Origin: Dipylidium caninum
Lineage: Eukaryota; Platyhelminthes; Cestoda; Cyclophyllidea; Dipylidiidae
Reading direction: 5' to 3'
Length of the DNA: 64,000 nucleotides
NCBI GenBank assembly: GCA_017562135.1
Contig: QEYB01001427.1
Location: 1-64,000 of the forward strand
The notes beneath the pieces were generated by a model. It was not told the DNA's origin. It was given only the letters and a program-made list of their open reading frames with translations, and did not search any database. Made by a program: the position numbers and the translations under genes. Each line of letters starts with the position of its first letter. Position 1 is the first letter of the stretch. Shown in pieces: positions 27,601 to 39,600 of this stretch.

Positions 27601-30600
27601 TAGAATTTATCTAAATCGAGGCATCCGTTGTTAACCTTCTGCGTTAGATCACTCGGCGAACATTCACAGTGATTGTCGCACGGCATTCCTTTTAAATGCC
27701 ACTCACATTATAAGGGTTTAAGGTCAGAACAGAGAGAGGGGTTCCTGCACCCTTCACCGTATATTTCCTCAACACGAAAGGTCACTTTTGTTTAGGGCAC
27801 GTAAAAACAACACTCTTTTCGTCAGTAAGAACCGCTTCAAGATCCCCTTTGGTATCTAAAAATCCTTCGGAGTGACTTACAGACAGACACTTAGATGTAT
27901 TTGAGCAGACTTGAATCTAATAAATCACCCGAAAGACTTACACGCACATCCAAAGACTAGAAAGTTCAGTAAAAGGCAGTTGGACACCGCCGAGATTAGG
28001 AGACACCCCGAACTCCTCGGACTAACAAGTCCCCCAATCGTCAATCGACGGTGACCCCCTCGGCAGGGCAAGGGGCGATGCCAACGAGGACTTCGTTAGG
28101 TAATAATAACCGGCGTGGAAGCAACACGCCGGAAGAAAACGGCAAGATGATGGTAGCAAACGGGTGGAAAGGCGTATTGTTCCATTGTTGCCAGAGGAGC
28201 ACAGACCGCGAAACGTCCACGGACACTGGATAGTCCGTGTTCCATGCGCTATTGCTCGACTGAATTTAGTAATAGCGAAAATAAACGGCAGGAAAACCAC
28301 TTGCGTGGAATGGTCTCGAGATATCTACGCTTGACTCAACGAACAAATTAGACTGGAAGGCAACATTTCAATGGCCATCAGATAGCAAGTGAGGCATCCA
28401 CCGGCGGGCTCGTCCACGGGAAAGTCCACTTTTGGGGTAAAGAGAGCGTAACGCAGGGGGTGATGCCACATCTCATGTGAACAACAATGATGAGAGCGTT
28501 AGTTTGGAAGTAGAGAAAAATACACCAGGGCGCGATAAAGTCTAGGTGGAACGGGGAGCAGAGGCGCTAAAATGGGAGGCAGACACATTTCGACAGAACG
28601 AGGATGACAGAATACTCCTTTGCCGTCCATTAACTTTGTCAGGCAAAAAACTCAGTGATGACGAGGTCCAAGGGGAATTTGGAGGACGAGAGTAAAATTG
28701 TTGAGGTAGATATGCTCTTTCCACGTCGTTGTTTGCCAATTACTAGGAAGCCTGCGAGGACAGAAGCAAGTGAACACCAAACCACTAGTACGGAAAAAAA
28801 GAAATGGGGGGCAAAGGGGGGGGGGCTGGGGAATACTGATTAGGTCAAGAGGATGTTGCCACAACCCGGTTCCACGGCTAAGGAAGATCAGGTCAAGGCA
28901 AAATAAAGCAACCATTGACTGGAACTTCCAAAAAGTGTAAAGAACAATAAAAAGGAGAGGTTAAAAGGAAGCAGTGAAGACAATCATGAAGGAATGAATT
29001 GACATTTGACGTTCGTGGAATGTGAAAGTGAACCTGGTTACTTGTGAAGGGCCTTAATAGAAAGAAGTTGCACAAAACTCACGCTGCAGATTTCGTTGAA
29101 GACGAACGATTTCGCGTGGAAAAGAGGCGATCTCACCGGTTCGTCGGTTCTGTCCACGCCACCAAAAATTTTCGGCGCGTCCTTCGATTACAAGAATACG
29201 GTCGCCAGCTACGACGTCCATACGATCGGCTTCGTCGAAGTTTTGTGTCGCCACCACTTCGGAGAGTCGTATCTGTTCAAAGCAGGAAGGGAGAAGAGAA
29301 GAAATTAACATTACCGGTAAGGAGAAAGACATTAGCAGTTTTGTATATTCGTCCCCTCTCCGCACATTCCCACTACGTTCGTCATGAGCGCCACAGTCGG
29401 GTGACTTCCCCGAGTCTCCGAGTGTCATTTGGACACCACCGATGAATTACGCCAAGTTGTGTGACACACACAAGTGGGTTTGACTCAAGAAGCCATGCAA
29501 TCTGGTGTCGGCTGGTGTTTCTGCTCCACAAGTGGACATGACAACCGCCCATTCCACCTTCGGAGTGACCATTCACCACGGGGAATGCAGTTGCATGTGG
29601 CGCCTGCGCGGTAAGCAGGGCTCACTGCAGATGTTCAGTGACCAGGTGGACCAGGAGTCCGCGGTCATGGCAACGCGGGTGTGGGGCACAGGATGTGTGG
29701 AACCAGACCCATTAGACGGACGCAATGGCTGTTTTGTATGTGCAGTGGAAGGTGTGCAGGAGGCCACGACTACCTTGCATACATGTGGACTGGGAGAACG
29801 CGGGACCCCCATGGCTTACGCCTTCATTCGTGGTGGAGTCGACAGGGCTCCGCTACACAGAAGAAGGCGAAGAAGGCGAAGCAGACTCGTACCGCCATCG
29901 AATCAGAGGTGGAGGCGGTTGGGAGTGTTGAGGTGTACTCTCGGACGAGGACTCGGTGAAGGAGGAGGGACGACAACGCAAATGCACGCCGTACACACCG
30001 GATGGCTGGCGTCGTGGTCGTACACTTACGTTTGCACTAGCACCCACCCCAAACCAGACAAGCGCACGTATAGACACACAAACACACACACAAAGAGAGT
30101 GTCTGTCTGTCTGTCTGTGTGTGTGTGTGTTTGCAGTCGGGAGAACGTCAGCAGATCCTCTCCCCCCCCCCCTTTCCCTATCTTATGTCGCCTACGCGGT
30201 GCTTTGAGGAAGACCTCCATCTCAGTCTGGCTCCGCCCCCCAGGCGGGAGTGGTGGCAACGTGTCGACGATTACATTGCTCTGCTCCAGCACCGTCCACC
30301 GAGGTGAGAGTGTTGTGGTGACGGAGTACTGTACCAGTTTGGCTGAATTTGGCCCAGTTTTGTGAAAACGCCACTGATTTAACATGAAGTTTGTGGAGGA
30401 GGGAGAGGGAAGGAAGTCACAGGAACGGAGACCAAGTAAACATCAGGCCCGACTAGCGTCGATTTAGCCAAACATGCAGACTAACCGAGAGCGGGTTGGG
30501 TCAAGGCGCTATTCGGAAGAGTAGAATTGAGTGTGTAGTGACGAGTCGACTAGTTTATTCCGCTGCTCTAGCACCGTCTATCGCGATGGGAATGTTTTGG

Positions 30601-33600
30601 TGACGGAGTAATTTGCCAGTGTGGCCAAGTTTGGTCCAGTTTTGGAAACAGTCACTGGTGTTACTGAGTGTTTTTGGAGAGGCGGAGGGGCCGGAGGAGA
30701 GAAGAAGTCAACATCGGGCTGGACTAGGGTCAATTTTAGCCAAACATGTACACTAAACCAGAGAGGAGTGGATCAAAGCGCTAGTAGGAAGACGATAGAC
30801 AGCCATTCCTTGATGATCGTCAAGGGCACGTAACTATTGGTCATTTTTCGTGCATTGGGACCCCATAATGTCGAAAACGAAACATATCTACTTTTAAATT
30901 ATACCACTTGTGTGAAAATCGGCATTTATTCATGAGTGTTTGGGAAAGAAAAGGGTTGAATTTGTTGGTGGCAGAGATTCCCTCCTTTTCATATTTTGTT
31001 AATTGTGCGTGGGCATAAGACCCTCGCTCACGGAATTCGGGTTAAATTCCTTGCCACAAGTCGGAAATGAGAATACACGGAGCATCTTGGTCCTCTCAAC
31101 CAGCTGTGGTCGCCAACAAAAGAAGAAGAAAAAGGAGAACCGAGGAGCTGATTTTGCTTGAATGTTTTTCAGCGTTGATTACAAACGGGTTATGTGTTTC
31201 CACTCCATGCAGGACAGTCATTTGCAAAAACGAGCGGTTGAGAATACGTTCGTGTAGGGAAAAAGGACGTAATATGATAATGCTGCAGACAAATCAAAGA
31301 GACCTTTTTTTTCCACTTCAGATTAAACCGTGGCAGCTTTACAAAATGAACCAAGGGAGAAGCGTTTTGGAGTGGAATGTTTTTAAATAGGCGATGCTAG
31401 TTTCAAGGTTTACATCGTTCATCATAAACGAGTCATTTGACTGTGGCAAGGCAGAGACTAAGGCGAGGAGAAATGCTTCTTTTGAAACTACTGGTCAGCG
31501 ATGAAGAGAAGAGCAATGATGACGAAAAGCGAGTTTTTTACAACGGTAAAACTGCTATTAAAACTGTTGACCTTCGAAGGCACTTTAAATACAATGAAGG
31601 TACAGTAACGAGGAACAACAGGAGGGCTGAGATGCCCTGCAACCACGAATGCATGGCGGTGCGCAGATTTTGTGACTCCGGAAAGGATGTTAATGACGCA
31701 AAGTGAAAATTAAACCTTGTAGGGTCCATTTCAAGGCCAATTTTTAGACGCAATAAAACAGGACGCAACGAAAACGTCGGTCACGGAAAATCGCAAGCCA
31801 TATGGGGGACTTTTGTTGTTGCTCCGATAAACATAGTCAAGCCAGATGGGACAGAATTTAAGAAAAGCTTAAGGCTAATATCAAAAAACGGAGCGGTTTA
31901 TTTAACTAGAGGCCAGAAATGAAAGCAAAGTCACTCATAACACTGGGAGTTACGTTTGACCAAAGTCGAGGAAAGGAGTTTTTTATTAAAACGAGATAAC
32001 GCACTGGATGTGTTATGAAAGTTCTAGAGGATGATGAAGGACGAAGTTGGGAGGACCTTTCCCGCTGGTAATGTCGAAACCTACTTGTATCCATCCCTGT
32101 GGCTAAAAACACCCAATCTTCCTTCTGGAGCGGTTCGTGACGAAAAGAAAACAGAAGAGAAGCGGTATCACCAGGGTTCTCTTGAAGAGATTTCAAAACT
32201 CCTCTCCCCCTCTGTGGAGGTAGTGGTAGCCGACGGGATGGATGTGGGATCGGGCATTTATCATGCCGTTTGTCAGAATGACAAACGGAAGAGCAGAAGG
32301 AAAGGCACTTTTGCTAAGTTGTCAAACACATAGAGTTGGCAACACATAGAAACAAGGGGGAGGACTAAAGCGCCAATTCGCGGAAATCAAACCTCAAGGG
32401 CGGAACACCTCGGCATCAATGAATCATTCAAGTTTTAAGCAAGTTTACACCAATGATGAACGCAAACGCAGTAAAACAGGATGGTTGGGGGAAATGAGCA
32501 AAAAATCACTGAGGAGTAATAAAACAAACTCTAAAAAGCTCGTCTAGCTCAAGTGTATCTTCTGCTATGCAACAGTTTTAAATGTATACACTTCTAGGTT
32601 ACCACATCGCGCTGTCTCATAAACCAAGAGTCGCATCCACTTTATTTCCGCACCTTCCTCGACTTCCGTGGAGGGTTGCAACAATTTTTCCCATAGTAAA
32701 ATTATTAGTAGTAGTCATGGACGTCCAGAACGAGCCATCCCTTTTCATCAGGAGAGAGGGAAAGCTCTACCACAGCTATTCAAACATATTAGCAGAACTT
32801 CCGAGACAACCATCGGTTGTGTTAAATCTGACATTTGGTAATACACAGATAATGGGTGGAAGCAAGCAAAATTCCCAGACAATGGGAATATCACAAACTT
32901 GAATGCTGAAAAATTGGTAGGAAGGACAGAGAATTTTAAATGTATCCACCAGCCAAAGGTTATGAATAGGCAAAAAAATGAAAGTTCTCTAAAGCTGAAC
33001 AGGCCTCCCATCCGAGTGTCAACTGAAGAATGAGTGGGTTGAAGTGATCAGAGTCAGTCGAATACAATGATATCGGTTAGTTTCCCATCCAAGACCTTAG
33101 CTGTCAAAAAAATGAATTCACCGACTTGATGTGAAGAGGCCTGTCCAATCGACGTCCATGAATGAAGTAGTGGAGTTTGAATCTTGCGAATGACGGCCTA
33201 TAGAGAGCCTGATTGGCCTGCCTCGAAACAACTTCGACCAGGACAGAGGACATTAACTGCTCCCAAGCTGGGTAAAAATACCAAGTTATCCCCTGACTGT
33301 GAAAATAATCCGCAGCGGTCACCCACGTTTCTTACAAAGTAGGTTGAAGTTACTTATCCACACCTGTGATAGTTTGAAAAAGACTTCAAAAGGCCACTTT
33401 ATGCGTGCATCTTGGAAAAAGTTCAGAACTCCCAAGGCCCATATAAACAAAGGGATACTGGAAAATTAAAATTCGCCGTCTCAAATGGCGTATTAGCAAA
33501 ATTTGAATCGCAAAATTTGAATCGCATCAAATCACACGAAGAGCATTGTGTGTTTAGACAGAATTTTTGGAAGCATGAGAAAATAGCATCACCCGTCGAC

Positions 33601-36600
33601 ACGACAGTTTGCGGACATAAAACAAGAGTACAGCGGAGCCAGGTGATTAAAAGTTCGCGCGAGTCCTCGCAACAGTTCACTCCGATGACCGTAGTAACTC
33701 GGCGGTAGGACGTTTTCATGCATTATATAAAAAGTGCATACAAAGGCCGATCCGCAGCCTCGGTTAGGGGAGACTTCCTTGTTGTTCCGACTCAACGCCA
33801 AAAGATCAGAGAGATGAACAGACTTCCTTAGTTAACAATATATGTCTCTTGAATTTGCTAGGACTTCTCGGACGAAAGCATAGGAGAAAGGAGAGGTGAG
33901 ATCCTCTATCTCAAAATTACATCAAGAATTTTGGAAATGTTCAGTATGAATTGTGAACGTCTAAAACAACACGTTACGGGAAGAAATAAAGATTGTTTTC
34001 ACACTTTTCTTGTAAAGATAAGAGCTCCTACACTCTCTATTAGGGTAATGTGTTAAAGAAACATTTTTGTCCATTTCTAAGAAACTACTCAATTATCAGC
34101 TCGAAGTCGGGATTTATAAGAGGTTTTTCGGACAGTGAAGAGTAAGGACGATCACAAATAAGCTTCACTAGCTGCAAATTTATTATATCTATTGAAACAG
34201 AAACAATAAAGAATGATATTCAGTTGTATCCCGACAATGACGTGAACATCTCATAACGCAAATCAGATTGAAAGATTTTCAGCATAGACTTAAATGATGG
34301 AGGTTTGATATTACTCGCAGTCCTCTCACAGCAAATTGAGAGGACAAAATTCGGAAGAGAACGTGGCAAATGTGTGCTCTTGTTCGGGAACTAGGGCAAG
34401 CCTGAGACGGAGAGGATTTCACTACGCCTTCCTGAAAAAACAACTATTTTACAATTGTAAACAACGAGTTTGCTGCAAACACGCTTAAGTGGGATGTACG
34501 TTCGCAAGTTTGAAAATTGTCCGATTGCGGAGACACAGTGCCCGACAAATCAAAGAATAATCGTGCCTGTCCACCCCGAGACCTTACTGAGGAATGTAAA
34601 GCAGTATAAACAATTTTTTAAGAATGGCGGAAGTTTTAATGACGGCGGCATTAAGCTGTGTCGATAGTTATACGATACTAGCTTTCAAATCGAGTACACC
34701 CATTGTGAGGTGAGGCAAACGGATGAGTGAAACGATTTGTCACATGAGGTTCAAATTTTGATTGGCCCGAGAATGCAACAACCAATCAAATTACGGGAGT
34801 TCGTGAAATTTTAACCCAATCACAACGGAATGCACGTCAGAAGAAATTTCAAAAATATGTGTCACTGATCCGTGATTGGAATTATAGTGGTGTTTTAAAT
34901 ACTTATTTTCAGAAAACGACGAAGGGAGAATAATGTGAATTTCTAGAAACCTTCCAGTGCAAATTCGCACCATGAATGAGAAATAACTGAACTAAGACAA
35001 AAGTTACTCTGACAGTCGAAATAAGAGAAAAACAAGCGCATGACAATGCACTATCTGCCAGAATATGTTAGAAAAGAGGAATCAATATGAATTGTGAATA
35101 AATTTCTCGCATATTAGTATTAAGGGGAGAGGGGAACAAACCCTATCCAGTCGATCTGCTAGATATTCAAAGGTTGGACGACGAGACGGCTCCTGACGCC
35201 ACGACGCCAGAAGGAGTTGGTAAAGGCGGCGGGGGCAGGTGACCCGAGGCCAAGGCAACCGTCGCCCGGCCTTGAGCTCGGCCAATACGGCGGTGGAAGG
35301 GAGACCAGGCCACGGTTCTGCGCCTCCACTCCACATCTCCCACAGTGTTACACCCCAACTCCACACATCAGACGCCTGGGAAAAGCGACGGCCGTGAATC
35401 GCCTCTGGTGGTGACCTAAGTAAGGAATTGTTAGTCATAAATTTTACCACTTGAGAAAATCAGCTTCACTGATGTGCGTCGTCAACCGGTCCTTCAAAAA
35501 AGCTAAATCAACTCGGCTTAAAAATAAACTCAACAGCCAGAAAAGCCGACTTCAAGACATCGAAAAGACAGTCGAACCGGGAAGCATGTGCACAAAAAGG
35601 ACCAAGTTTATAGACAATTTACAAAATTTCAAACGGCACAAAGGCAAAAACAGCCACCCACATCCAATGGACTTACTAAAACCCACTTAAACAGTGAATA
35701 TGTGAAAAAGAAACACCCTGTAGATGTCGACAAGGGGCGAGGGAAAGCCCGGTCATTCAACGATCAGACGTAATCATCCAAATGGAGTACCGGGGGCTGT
35801 TCTATCCGCCCGAAACCTGGCCAGCGCGGACTAGGGCATCTCGGAGGCTACTCACGGAGGACAAGATCCTCAACACGCATCCCTTGTGACAAGTAGAAAA
35901 CGAGTATTTTGTTAACAATTTATGCCACACATTCGAGATGAATCGCGCCCTCAAAATACCCGAAAAGTGCTTTATAGGAGGTGGAATGATCTCGGAAAAT
36001 CCCTCCTCCAGACGCAATTACAGCAGGCAGTTAGGTTTAGGTGACCGTGCATGTCAAGCACGTGACACAGTTGATAAGACAGGGCAGAAGTGCAGGCATT
36101 GAGTGCTCCTTCAGCACAGGACATTCAAGGTCTTCCTCGGAGACTTTCTCCCGAAAGCCCGTATTAGGCGCCCCTGTGGGGATGAAGAGGAATTTGTGCC
36201 TTTTGGAGAGACACCCACACGAATGCATGGGTCTGGTTCGGTTCTGCCTTCCAGTCTGGACAAGGCTGGCCAAATCCGTCCCGACAAGGAGCAACGGCAT
36301 GGGTTAGACCGGATGGACAATAACCCTCGCCAGCATTCATCAACTGGCGCTTTAAATGGCCTCAAGTCCGTGGTAAACCAAGAAAAAAAAACCACTTTCT
36401 CCGTTTATTGCCACAGTCCATTCCCAAGTAAGTTCTCCTCTCCCCGGCCATGGTTTTATATGTTGAGCCATTACCTCCTCAAGCACACCCTCCTTCCCAT
36501 GTTGGTTTTTTTGAGCAAATAGGCGAAGACATCGCTTTTTGTTGTTTCTTCCAACGCCAGTCACCCCATCGGTGTTGTCGCCTTACCCTCCGTCTGACCC

Positions 36601-39600
36601 ATTATTTATGAAGAAACAAAATGAACCGCGGAAGAGACAACACTCCACGTCGCGGAGAGCTGATTGAGCGTTTATGCGCCGTAGTGGATAATGGTCTTAG
36701 AGTCTCCGAGACAATCAACATAGTCGTGAATGAAGGCTACACGCACTACTTCGTTTAGCTTATCCCTTGAGGTTTGCGTTTAGTGACAGTTTCGTCCGCA
36801 ACTGGACTCAGTCGAGAGTTTTATACTCAACACCTCATAGAGCTAGGGAATAGAATGAGGTGGCTGTAGGTGCGGGATGGGAGTGCTAAATACCTTTCCA
36901 TAATACCATTCAAAGATCAGAAGAGCATAAGACTCAGTTAGCGTTAAAGGCATTGGTGAGAGAAGAAATGTGCTTGTGTATGGTCACCATCTTAAGGGCA
37001 GAATGGAAATAGGAAAAAAAATGTTCACAATTGGTAAATCCACGGGGAGACATGGATTCAGGGGAGTGGGAATCCCACCTACCACTCAACCGGAGCTCGA
37101 GGTGGCCGCGTCGTCCAAACTCATGACTGAATATTTTAGAAAGCTTGGTTACACAGCTCAGTGCTTTCCGCGGAGTGTTAGTAAAAGTGGGGGATACTAG
37201 AGGGCGACGAGGGGTGGCACGAAAGCAGACTGCTCCGAAGAGGTACACACCAAATGGACAGGTATGAACCACGGCAAAGCAATACCACGCAAAGTGGGCA
37301 GCAGCAACATTTGACACAACCACACATGACCCCACACTTTAAATGTGACCACGAAGAGGCATTAGCTCGCCAACTCAAATGCAGACCTCGAGAAACCTCA
37401 TTGTAAATCAGCTCTGGAATCTGACTTTGCAAATGGGGAAAGTGAATTCATCTTTCTGTCAGAAATAATTAGGGAGGAACTCGAAATATTCGTCAATTTG
37501 GCTCTATTAATAAATCAAATGTATGAAGAAGTGAGGCGAAAAAGTGGAACAAGGTCTGTGCACAAACACACTTGAAAGAGGTTTTTGACCTTGAATTTTA
37601 CTGAAATTTTAAATAGGAAGAAAATCCAAAACATTAACAAAAAAAGAGCACTGTTTGAGTAATTGAAAAAGGCATTGGCCGCGGAGAATGAATGGTTTAC
37701 CGTTCAAAAAACGTATGGTCTTTGCACCGACACAAACTCTATTCTTGGCATGCATAACCGCACCGCGTTTGAAGGCTGAACAAGAGTGAAGGAGTCTCAC
37801 ATGCAAAATAATAACGCTTTTAGTGTGGAAAGTCGGGTCGTGGACACTCACAATCGCCCCCTGCCCACCCCCCACCCCAACGATATTATCAAAATTTCAT
37901 GGAGCGTCTTCAATTTCCTCTCCGAGTTGGACTAACCGCAAAAACTGGAGTGCCGTCAATTTCTCGCAGCGATGATAAGTTTAATTTCTAACTCGTTAAT
38001 TCCCTCAAAAATGCAGATTGCTCTGGGGAAATCTGCATCATCCTATTCGTTCAATGTGCCGGTGGAAGGGAAACCAAGCGGATAGGAGGCATGTGCGCAC
38101 ACAGAGACACACACAAGCACACACACACACACACCTTCCAGTGCCGCATTCGTATTGTAGAGAGCCATTGTTGCATTTCAGGCGCTATCTTTATAAATAG
38201 TAATGTTCCCATCCCAAAATCTGAAAACGTCTACTTTATATTCAAAAAAAAACACAATTCTTCCCAAGCAAAACTGAAAACGAGACATGGGATATGCAAG
38301 GATGAAAGCCTTTGTAAAAGCCTAAAAGTGACCGAATTTGTGACGGATGACCTAGTCCCGAGCAATGTTTTCGCATAGGAGCAAATTAAGCCTTTTAGTG
38401 AAGTAAACAAGGGCAAATACCTAAATAAGAGAATTTCAGGACAAATTCGAGTTCTACAATAAGGAAAATAGTGACGGCAATTCGTTTACAACATCGCACC
38501 AATTAAATTGTGAGCACTACGACATAAAAACTGGCTTTACGCTAAGTGAAAGTGGATGGAAAAATAGGAAATAGGTAGGCGGCAAAAAAGACAGGGCACA
38601 CAATGTTGTGTATACGAAACTGACACAGCTTAGAATAATAACAGCGTCAAGCGATTCATGTAGAAATGTGAATTGTTTCAACCACACAAATCTACGATTT
38701 TGTCTGAGTGATTGTCACTGGGAAAACAATTGACATGAAACTTGATGACAAAGGGACTAAGTGAACTATAGGAAATAGGGGACTATCCCCAAAAAACGGG
38801 ACGCGACGACAGAGGCATAATAAAGTAGGAATGTTTCCCTGTCTGAAAAGTTGTTGACTAAAGTTCACTAAGCGCTAACCTCACTCTTGAAAAATGACCG
38901 AAATAATGATAAAGTGAAAAAAAACCGGTCTTCGTAGCGTTATTGAAATATGTTAACAAAAATCACAATCAAATACGGAACCTAAATGTGTCGCAAGTAT
39001 CATTCATCACTGAATGAGTTCATCGGTGTATTCGATGACCCTGCTTGAACCAAATGGTTTTAAGAAAGCTGTACGAAAGCCGACCCTAAGTCCTAATCGC
39101 ACACCATAAGACAGCAAGCCAGATTCATCTTTGCACAACCAACCTGATGTGAAGGAGTTGCCTTAAACGGAAAGTAGCTCTCCCTTACTTGAATATTATA
39201 TTTGTTCAGTTGGAGGGCAAAATCATCAAATTTACGAATTTGTTTCCTTGGACCGAAACTAGCCAATCAGAGGTGGTTCGACATGTGTACATGTAATGCA
39301 ATTTTTCCCTAGTCCTACAGCAATGAAGGCTTTAAGCCCTAACTTTCATATAGATAAAAGGATACCACAAATGGCATTTAAGCAATCAAATAGTGCTCGA
39401 GACCCCGAAACCAAATTGAAGTCAATCGCAGACGGTATTTGTTGGTGCAATACACGGTAACTTATGAAATAAATGATAAATTCTACATCGCCTTGATTTT
39501 ACGAGTGTCTCGATGCGTTATGCTATTTTTTTACCCTACTTAATTGCTAAGTCTTAGCGGAGAAGGTGTAAAGAAAGGTGTTTATATTATTTGCGATGTT

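Noticed and set aside
29505..30365. 286-codon ORF in repeat copy B as a functional gene
   Set aside because: Broken in the near-identical copy A and without a recognised domain; kept only as part of the repeat.
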